Source: Acidisoma sp. L85 | GTDB lineage: Bacteria > Pseudomonadota > Alphaproteobacteria > Acetobacterales > Acetobacteraceae | Reading direction: 5' to 3' | NCBI RefSeq assembly: GCF_009765865.1 | Contig: NZ_LMUQ01000037.1 | Coordinates: 153,518-214,260, forward strand | DNA length: 60,743 bases | Shown: in pieces, positions 35,149 to 44,176 of the stretch | Layout: every line of letters starts with the position of its first letter | Numbering within the stretch: the first letter of the stretch is position 1 | Made by a program: the position numbers and the translations under genes | Notes under the pieces: generated by a model | The model's database searches: none | Seen by the model: only the letters and a program-made list of their open reading frames with translations | What the model was told of the DNA's origin: nothing

Positions 35149-35202
35149 TGCTGGTTCCCCGATTGACGCGATTCTGCGCTTGACGGGGAACCAACAACAG
35201 CA
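35149..35202 (+). terminator. Stem-loop after the deacetylase gene
   Basis: TGGTTCCCC (35152-35160) pairs with GGGGAACCA (35185-35193), and CTGCTG/CAGCAG can extend it across a bulge. It lies 26 bases after the stop. No T-run; terminator role is tentative. Nothing else is seen up to the small gene ending at 35339. Confidence 0.4.
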
Positions 35203-35338
35203 GTCTCCAGCAAGTTCTACGTGCAGATAGCCTCAGGCACATGACTATGCGATTTGACGTGCGCCGGTGGCTAGTCGCTGAAATGCGGCAAGGTTTATCA
35301 CCTGCTTAGGTCAGCAACTGGAGGCACCCGCCAGCCGA

Positions 35339-35656
35339 CTATGCTTTGCGGTCGGCAGCAACCCGTTGGACCTGCCCTTGAAGGGGCTTCCGTTTTGGCA
35401 CCACAATTGGCAACTCGAGGTTCAGGACGTTTGGGTCGCCGTTGGGATTCTTCGCACCACGAGGAAGCTCGGCCGCGATCTTTGCAGCCTGTTCCGACGT
35501 GAACTTACCAGTGGGGCTGATGACTGCGACGCGACGGTTCGTTACCGGCAGACCCTCTACCTTACGCTTTGGCTCGAATTTCTCGACCGGCGTCTCGTTA
35601 TGGCGAGCCTGCTGCCCCGCGCGGCCTGCTGAGCCTACGCCCCCTGATCCTGACAT
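35339..35656 (-). CDS. Small unknown protein
   Basis: A 105-residue soluble protein. After a Gly/Ser-rich start (MSGSGGVGSAGRAGQQARH) come EGLPVTNRRVAVISPTGKFT, EQAAKIAAELPRGAKN and NLELPIVVPKRKPL, then a basic tail. The predicted strand-helix pattern and the AAGGA ribosome site 7 bases before the ATG at 35654-35656 suggest a real gene, but I recognise no family. It is convergent with the polyamine deacetylase, with the GGT-like gene 220 bases downstream-side upstream of it on the same strand. Confidence 0.55.
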   Translation of the reverse strand: MSGSGGVGSAGRAGQQARHNETPVEKFEPKRKVEGLPVTNRRVAVISPTGKFTSEQAAKIAAELPRGAKNPNGDPNVLNLELPIVVPKRKPLQGQVQRVAADRKA

Positions 35657-35876
35657 TTTCAATCCTTACCGAAGTTGGTTCAGGGACGTTTCCCTCCCCC
35701 GGTGGTACGCTCAGAATCTTGCCAAGAGATTTATCGATACGGGTCGGCCACCGTTGTGAAACAAGCTTCACGATGGTGCCGCACCGTCTCGCGGTTATCC
35801 CTTATTAAGGGCGTATCGATACGCCACGGCGGCCGAGCAGTCTTGACACATCGGCTTCGGCGAAACCACCTCCCAC

Positions 35877-37367
35877 TCAGTTTCGGCCTGTCGCGATGCC
35901 GGCGCCTCGGGGGTCGGTGACCCAAAGGCAGGTCTTGAAGCTGCCTGGGATGAAGTCGGGGCAGCCGATGGCATTGGCGCGGCCAGGTTCCGGCACCGGC
36001 TGGCCGATGTCTCGCCCGCCATGGCGTAGCGCGTTGTCGGTGGCGACGGCGACGGCGAGCGGGGCGCCCTCCTGGCCCGAAGCGGCCACCGCGGCGCGGA
36101 AGGCGTTCAGCGGGCGGTTCCATACCAGCGCAGCGCTCAGCAGCGGCACCTGGGCATGCGCCGGGGAAGCGGCGAGAAGAATGCCGGTGCCGGGAGCGAT
36201 GCGGCCAGTGCCAAAGAGATTGTTCATCGTCAGCGTGCAGGCGACGGCGCCGCCATATTGATCCGCCGTCACGAAGCTGGTCGAGGCCGCGAGTTGCGGC
36301 AGATTGCCCTGCGGCAAGTTGGCGTCCTTGAGCAGCGCCTCGGGATTTTCGGCGCTCATGCCGTGACGCCAGGCGGTGGCGATGCCGAGGGCTGTCGCCT
36401 GGGCGCCGCCGAGATCGTTCTGATTCGCCCGCAATATGTTGAAGGCGCCCTCGGCGGCGAGACCGCCGTCGGCGGGCGGCGGCAGAAAGGCGACCTTGGT
36501 GCCGCCGAGCGGACGTTCGAGCGGCATTGTCTGCGTCGGCACAGCGGCGGCGAGGTCGGCGGCGCTGATGGGGCCGCCCGCCTGGGACGAGCCATCGACG
36601 AGACGCTCGGCGAGCCGGCCCTGGTAGAGATCCGTGACGCCCCGAAGGCGGAGCTGGTCGAGCGTGGCGGCCAGGTCAGGCTGGGTCATCGTCGCGCCCA
36701 CGCCGAGCGGGGCGCCCGCCGCATCACCGAAGGCCGCGCGGGCGATCGGGTCACCGAAGAGCGGACCCGAAACCACGGCAAGGTCGCTCTCGAAGGCCTG
36801 GGACACCGGGGTGCCGAGGGCGGCCAGGCGCTGTGCCGGGCCAATGAGCTGGTCGATCGGCTTGAGGCCATAGACCGCCTGCATGAGTAGCAGGCCGCGC
36901 GCCGTCATCGGCACGGCGGCCGGACGGCTGCCACCTCCGGCGGCGGCGGGCGGCAGGAAGAGGAACGCCGTCGGACCCTCCTTCTTCCCCGGCTTCACCG
37001 ACGGCGAGAAGGCGAGGCAGGCGCCGCCGCCGCCCAAGGAGGCGCGGGACGGCAGGGTGACCATCAGGGTGAAGGCGAGCGCGGTCGCGGCATCGGCGGC
37101 ATTGCCGCCGGCGGCGAGAATCGACCGGGCGACCAGCGCCGCCGTCGGCTCATCAGCCGCGGCTGCTCCTGCCCAGACCGCCGGCGGTCCGCCTTCCGCC
37201 GAGGCCGGCGGCGGCTGCTCCGGTCCGGCGCCAATGAGGCGATTGTGGAAGAAGCCGCAGCCGCTCAGGGTCATGGAGAGGGCGACGAGCGTGGCGGTCG
37301 AGCGGAAGAGGTGGCTCGCCGCGCGGGCGCGCGACCGCGGCAGGCCCTGCGACTGTGACATCTTCAT
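35877..37367 (-). CDS. Gamma-glutamyltransferase-like lipoprotein with altered active site
   Basis: A 496-residue protein with a lipoprotein signal (STATLVALSMTLSGC). The GGT fold is recognisable: AAAADEPTAALVARSILAAGGNAADAA at the N-domain start, RASLGGGGACLAF, TARGLLLMQAVYG, and the small-subunit block ending GAVACTLTMNNLFGTG. The autoprocessing Thr (TTHxSVxD in E. coli) aligns to Ser in STSFVTADQYG, and the PLSSMSPT oxyanion block is reduced to PLLSAAL. The protein may be a non-processing relative. The start ATG at 37365-37367 has GAAGGG before it. It is divergent from the DsbA-like gene. Confidence 0.8.
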   Translation of the reverse strand: MKMSQSQGLPRSRARAASHLFRSTATLVALSMTLSGCGFFHNRLIGAGPEQPPPASAEGGPPAVWAGAAAADEPTAALVARSILAAGGNAADAATALAFTLMVTLPSRASLGGGGACLAFSPSVKPGKKEGPTAFLFLPPAAAGGGSRPAAVPMTARGLLLMQAVYGLKPIDQLIGPAQRLAALGTPVSQAFESDLAVVSGPLFGDPIARAAFGDAAGAPLGVGATMTQPDLAATLDQLRLRGVTDLYQGRLAERLVDGSSQAGGPISAADLAAAVPTQTMPLERPLGGTKVAFLPPPADGGLAAEGAFNILRANQNDLGGAQATALGIATAWRHGMSAENPEALLKDANLPQGNLPQLAASTSFVTADQYGGAVACTLTMNNLFGTGRIAPGTGILLAASPAHAQVPLLSAALVWNRPLNAFRAAVAASGQEGAPLAVAVATDNALRHGGRDIGQPVPEPGRANAIGCPDFIPGSFKTCLWVTDPRGAGIATGRN

Positions 37368-37510
37368 CCCTTCGCCGGTCCTCCGGCGCCATCGGTGGTT
37401 TGCATTTTGAGAATCTGCCATAACCGCCTTCAGGTAACCCGGCAACCACGGCCCCTAAAAACCTGGGAGCCTTTCGGCGACCCAATGCCGTGCTCGAAGG
37501 ACAAATGCTC

Positions 37511-38311
37511 ATGACCTTACGGCCGCTTCTCGTCGCGCTTTCCGCCGTGGCGCTGCTCGTTGGCCTGGCACCTGGGCGTGCAAGCGCGCAGCAGAGCACC
37601 GCGCCCGGCATGATGGCGCCAGCCACGCCGACGCTCGGCGGCAACAGCTTCTCAGCGGCCCAGCGGGCGGAGATCGTGTCGATCATGCGACAGGCGATGA
37701 TCCGCGATCCCTCGATCCTGCGCCAGGCGGTCGCGGCGCTGCAGGCCGATGACCAGCGAGCGCAGGCCAATGCCCAGGGCCAAGCGATCGCGGCACAGCG
37801 CGACGCTTTAGTGGCCGACGCGTCGGATCCGACTATCGGTAACCCGCGCGGCGACGTGGCGGTTGTCGAATTCTACGATGTGCGCTGCCCCTATTGCCGC
37901 CAGGTGCGGCCCTTGATCGAAACTCTCGCCCGCGAGGATCCCAAGGTCCGGGTGGTGTTCAAGGATATCCCCATCCTGGGGCCGGCGAGCGTTATCGGCG
38001 CCCGGGCCTTGCTCGCGGCGCAGCGCCAGGGCGGCTATGCCAAGATGCAGGAGGCTTTGATGTCCGAAAGCGCGCCGGCGACGGAGGACAGCATCAGCGC
38101 CGATGCGACTCGCCTGGGGCTTAACGCCAAGATGCTATTGCGGGACATGAACAGTCCGGCCGTGACGGAAAAGCTTGCCGCCAATGCAAGCCTCGCCCAG
38201 ACGCTCGGCATCAGCGGCACGCCGGCTTTCGTGATCGGCGACCAGCTCGTGCCGGGCGCTGTTGGCCTCGCCGACCTGCACAAGCTCGTGGGCATGGCCC
38301 GCGCGAGTTAA
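37511..38311 (+). CDS. DsbA-family thiol oxidoreductase, periplasmic
   Basis: A 266-residue exported thioredoxin-fold protein. A signal peptide ends in GRASAQ. Residues about 45-110 form an ScsC/DsbG-like helical stalk (RQAMIRDPSILRQAVAALQ). The thioredoxin fold has VRCPYCRQV (active-site Cys-Pro-Tyr-Cys), DIPILGPAS, and the cis-Pro loop ISGTPAFVIGD. CPYC suits disulphide isomerase or oxidase activity in the periplasm, perhaps as an oligomer. Of two nearby ATGs (37505, 37511), the second stands 9 bases from AAGGA. Confidence 0.88.
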   Translation: MTLRPLLVALSAVALLVGLAPGRASAQQSTAPGMMAPATPTLGGNSFSAAQRAEIVSIMRQAMIRDPSILRQAVAALQADDQRAQANAQGQAIAAQRDALVADASDPTIGNPRGDVAVVEFYDVRCPYCRQVRPLIETLAREDPKVRVVFKDIPILGPASVIGARALLAAQRQGGYAKMQEALMSESAPATEDSISADATRLGLNAKMLLRDMNSPAVTEKLAANASLAQTLGISGTPAFVIGDQLVPGAVGLADLHKLVGMARAS

Positions 38312-38332
38312 GCCGGATCGGTCTCGACCGGG

Positions 38333-39022
38333 TTAGCCGAGAAGTGGAAAGCGTTCGACGAGCAGGAAAGATTTGCCTGGGCCGCTCTGGGTGAAAAGCG
38401 CAAGACTTTCGACGCGGCGCGGATGGGCCAGCGCGGTGGCGAAATGGGCCTCGGCGAGAGGTGCTATTCGGGCGTGTTCCTCCGAGTCTAGGCGTCGGGT
38501 CAGCGTCATGTGGAAACGCCAGGCGCCGAAGACATGCGGATAACCCCAGCGGAGGAGCATCGCCTCCTCCGCCCTCGGTAGCCCTGCACCGCGCCGCTTC
38601 TGGAGTTCCGCCGCATCAGGCGGCATGCGAAAGGGATCGAGCGCCGCCACACTCAGATCGGCCAAGGCTTGGAGCGCTGGGCTGGGTGAGGTTTCGCGCA
38701 GCGCCAGGAAGCCCGCGAGGTCGGCGACCGCGAAGGCCGGCAAGGCGAAAGGCGCGATTCCGGCGGCGAGGGTTGCCACTGCTTCCTGAAGCGAGCCCCA
38801 GGTTGAGACAGACGAGAGACGGAAGGGCGGTTTGAGCGTGGCATGGAAGCCGTAGGCGGCGGGCTCACGCGTGAGATCCGCTTCTTTCAAGCCGGGCGGT
38901 CGGTCGCGCGTCGCGCCGGTCTCGGGGTCGCGGCCTAGCCAGGTCGTACCGGCGTGCCATAGCGGATCCGCTGGTTCAGGGACGTAGTAGACTGCTGCGC
39001 GGGCGAGGCTCGATCCGCTCAT
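38333..39022 (-). CDS. DUF1045 phosphonate-metabolism protein, 2H-phosphoesterase type
   Basis: A 229-residue protein. Two His-x-Thr/Ser-x motifs, FHATLKP near residue 60 and FHMTLTR near 170, match the 2H phosphoesterase fold, and ARAAVYYVPE is the usual opening of DUF1045. The family is found next to phn genes, and this one ends the phnM transcription unit with a 3-base gap. Role by association: processing a phosphonate-pathway phosphodiester. No C-P lyase core gene lies within the window. Confidence 0.85.
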   Translation of the reverse strand: MSGSSLARAAVYYVPEPADPLWHAGTTWLGRDPETGATRDRPPGLKEADLTREPAAYGFHATLKPPFRLSSVSTWGSLQEAVATLAAGIAPFALPAFAVADLAGFLALRETSPSPALQALADLSVAALDPFRMPPDAAELQKRRGAGLPRAEEAMLLRWGYPHVFGAWRFHMTLTRRLDSEEHARIAPLAEAHFATALAHPRRVESLALFTQSGPGKSFLLVERFPLLG

Positions 39023-39025
39023 CCG

Positions 39026-40162
39026 TCAGCCCACTCGGACGCCGCGCCGCCAGACGGCTCGGACGGCGGGAAGGCCCTCATAGACGCGCAGCTGCACGAG
39101 GTCCGCGGCGAGACCGACGGCGAGGCGGCCGCGATCAGCCAGATTCGCCATACGCGCGGGACTTGCGGTGATCAGGCCAACCGCCTGGGGCAAAGGGATG
39201 CCTGCAAGCCGCGTCGCCATGAAGGCGGCCTCGATGAGGCTGCCGGGCACGTAATCCGAGGCAAAGGCATCGACCGTTCCTGCCCGCAGCAGGTCGATGG
39301 CGGCGACATTGCCGGAATGTGAACCTCCACGGACGATATTGGGGGCGCCCGCGATGACCGTCATGCCATGCGCGCGCGCCGCCTTTGCCGCTTCCAATGT
39401 GACGGGAAACTCCGAGATGCGGATGCCGTCGGCGTCGTTTTCGGCGATCTCTTCGGCCGTGCGATCGTCGTGGCTCGCAATGGGAATAGCGCGCCCGGCA
39501 ATCCCGGTGAGAACGGCGGACCGGTTGGGGCCGCGCCAAAGCGCGCGTAACGCGCGGTGGTGTTCGAGCTTGCGGTCGATCTCCGGCTCGGTGGCGCCTT
39601 CTCGCCGCCGGTTGGCGCGATACTGCGCGACATCGCCCCATTGGCCGACGCCCGGGGAATGATCCATCACGCTGACCAGGTGAAGCTTCGGGTGGTCGAT
39701 ATAGCGGCGGAACTCGTCCTGCATGTCGGCGGCCGGAAGCTCGCAGCGCAGATGCAGGAGGTGTTCGGCTTTCAGGAGGCCGGCGGAAGCGAGGATGTCG
39801 AGATCGGCGACGCCGTCGGCCAGGGTGCGCTGGCGGTCTTCCTCGAAGCCGAGGTCACCGACGCAGAAGGAGTCGAAGACGGTGGTGACGCCCGCCACAG
39901 CGCATTGTGCGTCATGCGCCAGGAAGGCGGAGCGCGAGGGCCAGCGCGCGCTGGGCCTTGGCTGAACCTGACGCTCGAGGTTGTCGGTATGGAGATCGAT
40001 GACGCCCGGGATGAGGAAGTCACCCTCGAGGTCGATGCCGCCCGCGCGCGAGCCGCCTTCGTCGAGGGCGGCGATCAGTTCTCCTCGTATGGATAGGCCG
40101 CCGTCGAGGATGCGGTCAGGCAGAACGAGGCGGGCATTCGATAGCCGAATTTCCGGCTTCAT
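39026..40162 (-). CDS. phnM: Alpha-D-ribose-1-methylphosphonate-5-triphosphate diphosphohydrolase (PhnM)
   Basis: Cleaves pyrophosphate from ribosyl-phosphonate triphosphate in the C-P lyase pathway. A 378-residue amidohydrolase. FLIPGVIDLHTDNLE has the metal HxD, SVMDHSPGVGQW a further metal His, ASHDDRTAEEI and FASDYVPGSLIEAAF the later ligands. It is followed by DUF1045. The rest of the pathway (phnG-L) is absent from 60 kb of sequence, so the pair is either separated from the main operon or serves another phosphonate route. Confidence 0.92.
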   Translation of the reverse strand: MKPEIRLSNARLVLPDRILDGGLSIRGELIAALDEGGSRAGGIDLEGDFLIPGVIDLHTDNLERQVQPRPSARWPSRSAFLAHDAQCAVAGVTTVFDSFCVGDLGFEEDRQRTLADGVADLDILASAGLLKAEHLLHLRCELPAADMQDEFRRYIDHPKLHLVSVMDHSPGVGQWGDVAQYRANRRREGATEPEIDRKLEHHRALRALWRGPNRSAVLTGIAGRAIPIASHDDRTAEEIAENDADGIRISEFPVTLEAAKAARAHGMTVIAGAPNIVRGGSHSGNVAAIDLLRAGTVDAFASDYVPGSLIEAAFMATRLAGIPLPQAVGLITASPARMANLADRGRLAVGLAADLVQLRVYEGLPAVRAVWRRGVRVG

Positions 40163-40403
40163 GAAGGCTTGATTTCAAACGGTCGCATGTCCGGACACAG
40201 GAGTCCGCGGCCGGTTGCCGTGATGACCATTTCGGCGCGCTCATTCCAGGGTTGGCGCTCTGCGTGACCCGGTCGGGCCAGAAGGGCTTCTTGCTGACCG
40301 CAGGCTATCCAGCGCTCTCAGAAAACACAACCCGGCTGGCCTTGGACGTTGCATGCGGGGATCCGCCCTGGCGAAACTAGGCCCCGATGGCATTCTTAGG
40401 GTG
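40163..40403. other. Intergenic DNA upstream of phnM
   Basis: 241 bases between the phnM start and repeat copy 3. No open frame with a ribosome site and no known motif was found. Confidence 0.5.
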
Positions 40404-40570
40404 CTAGACCGTGATGATCTAATAGTGAGCCGCGACCCAAAGAGCCGTCGTGGCACGAAGGCGTGCCATCCACGCCTGCCTTCGTGAAGCAAGCAAAGGC
40501 GATGCCCGGCCTTCGCCGAGCATGACGTGGTGGAATGAGCGCGGTTCGAATCAAAGACATCCCGCGCTAG
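40404..40570 (+). repeat. MITE-like palindromic repeat, copy 3 of 5
   Basis: CTAG to CTAG (40404-40407 and 40567-40570), 167 bases. Order: GACCGTGATGATCT, GAGCCGCG, GTGGCACG...CGTGCCATCCACGCC hairpin, long CACGCCTGC.../...GCAAAGGCG stem, GCCCGGCCTTCGCCGAGCATGACG hairpin remnant, GCGGTTCGAATCAAAGACAT. The right-hand CTAG supplies the TAG stop codon of the leftward membrane gene that begins at 41112. Confidence 0.85.
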
Positions 40571-41112
40571 TTCGTTGATTTATTCCCCGCAAGCTCCGCG
40601 CCATCGACAAAGAAAACTCTCCGCAGCCGGTCTCCGCCGATCGCTTCGTTCAGGACGCGGAAACCGAAGAACGGAATCAGAATCAGAAGCATGATGAGGA
40701 AACCGGCAAGGGTTTCCTCTAACCTTCGGCCGAAGAGATCACCGAGCGAAGCGGAGATCGACAGACCGTGGAACAGCCCGACGACCACCTCCTCGAGGCT
40801 GGTGAGGATCACGAGCAGCACCAGGAAGGCGGCTGCCTTGTGCAGGGTCGGCCAGATCAACGGACGGTCCTTGTAGCGTTCGCCGAGTTTCAACCCATTG
40901 CCGATCAACATGAATTTCGCAAGAAGCAGGGCCTTGACGATGGCGATGCCCCAGAGAGCGGAGTGAATGCCATGCGTGTGCAGCACCGCCGCTTTCATCA
41001 GGATAACCGCGCCGAGCGTCACGTAGAGATAGGCCGTCAGGATCACGAACTCTCGTAACTCGTGCACGGCCCGCTGATTCAGCGTCGCTTTCGCGTGGGT
41101 CTCGGTTGCCAC
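40567..41112 (-). CDS. Unknown integral membrane protein
   Basis: A 181-residue inner-membrane protein with about four helices: near 22-45 (FVILTAYLYVTLGAVILMK), 55-72, 90-115 (AAAFLVLLVILTSLEEVVVGL) and 135-155 (LAGFLIMLLILIPFFGFRVL). An N-terminal THAKATLNQRAVHELREF and a polar C-terminus lie outside. The TS-LEEVVVG acidic pair sits inside helix three. I recognise no family. Its stop codon is the CTAG end of repeat copy 3. Single gene, 189 bases before the end of the PLD gene upstream. Confidence 0.75.
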   Translation of the reverse strand: MATETHAKATLNQRAVHELREFVILTAYLYVTLGAVILMKAAVLHTHGIHSALWGIAIVKALLLAKFMLIGNGLKLGERYKDRPLIWPTLHKAAAFLVLLVILTSLEEVVVGLFHGLSISASLGDLFGRRLEETLAGFLIMLLILIPFFGFRVLNEAIGGDRLRRVFFVDGAELAGNKSTN

Positions 41113-41301
41113 GAGTATCTCCTGCCGTGTTGTGCCGCTTTCGCTATCAGGCTGTCTTGCAAGCGGTGTCCGGTTCTGCTGCCCGGTCTACCGCATCGTC
41201 TTTCAGCGCCTGCAGCCTCGCGGCAAGCTTAAACGGCCGCCTCGGTACCGGCAACCTGCCGGCTCGATCGCGGCCGTTGCCTCGCCCATGATCGAGCCGG
41301 C

Positions 41302-42312
41302 CTATTCGTGCACGAGTTCCTCATCATGCGGGTGGTCATCCTCCACGACGAGATGCACGCCCAAAGGATCCGGGGGGTCATATTCGCCGGCCTCATGCCA
41401 GTCAGTGTCGAAGACTTTCTGAAGCGCGGCAACCGCCTTCGGATCCGCGACAAAGCAGCCGAGCTCACGTCTGAGGTCGAAGGCGCTGCGGTCGATATTC
41501 ATGGAGCCGACGAGGGCTCGCTTCTCGTCCGCCAGCAGGAGCTTCGCGTGAAGGCGCAAATGCTTTTGCTTGCGGACCTTGATGCCATTTCGCGTCATGA
41601 GCCTGAGGGAGGCAAATGTGTCGAGGATGTCCCAGGTGCTGATGCCATGCTTGCCGCCACAGATCACGCGCACACGAACGCCCCGGCCATGCGCCTCGAT
41701 CAGCCGGTCCAGCACCACGGCATCGACGAATTTCGGGTGCTGCACATCGAGCGTATGCTTGGCCTGATCGATGAAGGAGCACATGAGGACGCGTGAACCG
41801 CTATTGCTCCACAGCAGGGCGCTGTGACTGGGACGACTATACGGCTGGCGCTGCCAATCATGCTCGAAGCATTGCGCGATCTCCGCGACCACCGCCGCGT
41901 CTTCCGTGACGACCCCGTAGTCGCGCGTGAGCGTGAAATACTTCACGCCGTAGTTGAAGGTGGCGATCAGCGCGAGACGGCTGTCGATCACCATGGATTT
42001 CTCGTGGGTGACAGCGAAATCCGGGCTGCTCCAGTTCAGTTCTATCCCGCCGGCTTCCAGCCTCTGTCGCATATCGTCATTCGCCCGGCTACCAGAGGAG
42101 CGAGCGGGATTGAGCATGACCCGCACCTTGACGCCCCTTTTCTGTGCCCTGATGAGCGCTTCGGCGATGTCATCCGACGTGAAGGTGAACATCTTCAGGT
42201 CGATAGTCTTTTTCGCGCCATCGATCAGGTCGAGCACCGGCTTGCTGCCGTCCTGAGGCTGAACGATCGCGTGCCCGCTCGAAATCCAGCTAATCTCTTG
42301 GTTAATTTCCAT
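41302..42312 (-). CDS. Phospholipase D-family protein (two HKD motifs)
   Basis: A 336-residue phosphodiesterase of the PLD superfamily. Both catalytic motifs are intact: HEKSMVIDSRLALIATFN (about residue 114) and HAKLLLADEKRALVGSMN (about 254). Length and paired motifs fit cardiolipin-synthase-like or PLD nuclease-like enzymes. No export signal or membrane helix is visible, so cardiolipin synthase is less certain. Two blocks DLKMFTFTSDDIAEALI and GVRVRVICGGKHG resemble the ClsC type. Upstream, 90 bases separate it from the second DUF4239 gene on the same strand. Confidence 0.88.
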   Translation of the reverse strand: MEINQEISWISSGHAIVQPQDGSKPVLDLIDGAKKTIDLKMFTFTSDDIAEALIRAQKRGVKVRVMLNPARSSGSRANDDMRQRLEAGGIELNWSSPDFAVTHEKSMVIDSRLALIATFNYGVKYFTLTRDYGVVTEDAAVVAEIAQCFEHDWQRQPYSRPSHSALLWSNSGSRVLMCSFIDQAKHTLDVQHPKFVDAVVLDRLIEAHGRGVRVRVICGGKHGISTWDILDTFASLRLMTRNGIKVRKQKHLRLHAKLLLADEKRALVGSMNIDRSAFDLRRELGCFVADPKAVAALQKVFDTDWHEAGEYDPPDPLGVHLVVEDDHPHDEELVHE

Positions 42313-42402
42313 ACGTTCGGCCCTTCACTTTTATTTTGGTTGAGCCCGCAAGAAACGGATGAGCCAACGGGCGCCTAGGGCTTCCTACGCGGATCATCCT
42401 CA

Positions 42403-43188
42403 CTAATCTTGCGAGGAGAGGTTTTCGAGTGTGTATTTCAGCGGCTCCACTGAGACCTTGAGTCCCCCCGTGAATGGATAGTTGATATTGATCACGACGA
42501 ACAGCGACATGAATATAACGGCAGCGAGCATCCCCGTCATGATGACCTGGGACATCACGTGCTTGGTGCCAAAGAAGAGAGCGAAGGCGATGTTGAGGAT
42601 CGCGCCCCCCACCAGGACAGACCACAGGATGGGCGGAGCAGCGCCGCGGCTTAGTTCCAGCCGCTCGCGCCGGGCCTCCGCCAGCAAGCGCAGGTCGTCG
42701 AGCGTTGCCGAGAACATATCGGATTCCTTAGCGTTGGTCGGCTTTGCCGCCAGCACCGATGTATACAAGTTATTCAAGGCGATAGTGGTGGAGACGTCAG
42801 CTTGGCCGGTCTCCATGGTGTCCGCCTCGCGCCCCAGCACGGAAGTCAAGTAATGCCGGACGCCCGCCTGTAGAGCTGGGCGATACGTGCTCTCGAATTC
42901 ATCCGCCAGGCGATAAATCCCCGCAGTGGAGGCGGCTTCCGCGGTCACCGCATCCTCCGCGTCCTTGAATTTCTCCCAAACGGTGATGATCGCGAATCCG
43001 AGGAGAACCGCGTAGACCACGCCGACTACCGCGAATTTAAACCCGGCGACCTCATTGTTGCTGACGAGCCGCTCGAATCCGACATTGCTCCGGACGAAAA
43101 CGGTGAGAATCATCGCTATGACCGTGGGTATACCCACCACAAGCAAGGCGCATGTCCAGATCGGTTGGCTCGCTAGCCAGAGAATCAC
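42403..43188 (-). CDS. DUF4239 family membrane protein, second paralogue
   Basis: A 261-residue membrane protein like that at 11009: N-terminal ILWLASQPIW helix, [20 protein letters not shown], two loops (RRERLELSRGAAPP), two C-terminal helices and SVEPLKYTLENL end. The start is a GTG at 43186-43188 with AGGGA before it; the longer ORF to 43380 is not supported, because the first paralogue also starts at this point. This copy is not in an efflux operon, unlike the first. Function unknown. Confidence 0.82.
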   Translation of the reverse strand: MILWLASQPIWTCALLVVGIPTVIAMILTVFVRSNVGFERLVSNNEVAGFKFAVVGVVYAVLLGFAIITVWEKFKDAEDAVTAEAASTAGIYRLADEFESTYRPALQAGVRHYLTSVLGREADTMETGQADVSTTIALNNLYTSVLAAKPTNAKESDMFSATLDDLRLLAEARRERLELSRGAAPPILWSVLVGGAILNIAFALFFGTKHVMSQVIMTGMLAAVIFMSLFVVININYPFTGGLKVSVEPLKYTLENLSSQD

Positions 43189-43403
43189 GAGGCGGTCCCT
43201 TCTTATCCCGCGATCGCCAGGTGCGGCCACGTCTCGCCACGAATTCCCCGCACGCGCGGCCTGGGGCGCCGAGTGCCCGAAGGAGGCTAGCAACCGGGTT
43301 CCCCGGAGGCTATTTAATTCGGAGATGGTCCGTTTCGGGGACCGGCGGCGGTTCCGAGAAGCCGCCGGAAGCCGCCGCACGATACGTCATTGCCGTTCCC
43401 TGG

Positions 43404-44117
43404 TTACCTGTCGTAGTCCAACTTCGGATACCAATCCCCGCCCCGCCCGTCCGGCGTCGAATCCAATACCATCCACAGCGGCGCGGCATCCGGGGCGCCC
43501 CGCGGATCCTGGCCGGGGTCCGCCGTGGTGTCCGTCATTTCGGCGGACCAAAAATGGCGGATTTTGCCGTCGCGACGCGTGAACACGTTGAACGCGGGAA
43601 TTTCCTCACCGTCCGACAATAGGCCGAAATAGTCGCGCGAGTAGTTGTCGTTGAGGTCGCTCAATAAGCGGAGGTCTTTCCAGCCGCGTTCGCGCTTCCA
43701 GCCGACAAGACGGTCTATGGGTGAGCGGGCAACAACGGCGAAGGCGATGTGCTGGCCGATGTCGGTGGCATTTCCCTCCCAGGCGTCCAGCATATTGGTG
43801 CACATCGGACAGGGGCGATCACGCTGAGGGCCGAACATGTAGCTGTAAAGCGCGAGCGTCGATTTGTCGCCGAATAGCGCAGCGAAATCCATAGCACCAT
43901 TCTCGCCCTGGAAGCTGTACTTGCCGATGACTTCGCCGCCGGGTGGCAAGGCGCGGCGCTGCGCGGCGACACGCTCGATATGGCGCCGCAGTTCGATTTC
44001 CTCGGCCAGGAGCGCGGTGCGGGCAGCACGGTATTCGGCGCCCTCGTTGAGAATTCGAACCCGGTTGTTGCGCGCCAGTTCGCTCGCCGGAGTGAGGGTC
44101 TCCGTTTTAACGTCCAT
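43404..44117 (-). CDS. DUF899 family protein (thioredoxin-like fold)
   Basis: A 237-residue cytoplasmic protein. EEIELRRHIERVAAQRRALP then the thioredoxin-like part with LALYSYMFGPQRDRPCPMCTNMLDAWEG (CPMC active-like motif), then SRDYFGLLSDGEEIPAFNVFTRRDG and WYPKLDYDR. Genes of this type are often next to VOC and MarR genes, as here. Biochemical role unknown, perhaps thiol-related. The ATG at 44115-44117 follows GGAG. It is 59 bases after the VOC gene and likely co-transcribed with it. Confidence 0.85.
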   Translation of the reverse strand: MDVKTETLTPASELARNNRVRILNEGAEYRAARTALLAEEIELRRHIERVAAQRRALPPGGEVIGKYSFQGENGAMDFAALFGDKSTLALYSYMFGPQRDRPCPMCTNMLDAWEGNATDIGQHIAFAVVARSPIDRLVGWKRERGWKDLRLLSDLNDNYSRDYFGLLSDGEEIPAFNVFTRRDGKIRHFWSAEMTDTTADPGQDPRGAPDAAPLWMVLDSTPDGRGGDWYPKLDYDR

Positions 44118-44176
44118 CTGAAACTCCCAGGTTTTGAAGCGGATGGCGACGAACGCGCCCATCCGCTTCCGTTGTT

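Noticed and set aside
35731-36123. 130-codon minus-strand frame overlapping the GGT-like gene 3' end
   Set aside because: Shifted-frame shadow rich in Arg/Pro; the GGT frame has clear motifs.
40542-40565. GGTTCGAATC-like motif, resembling a tRNA T-loop
   Set aside because: It is part of the MITE-like repeat in all copies; no acceptor stem, D-arm or anticodon arm can be formed around it.
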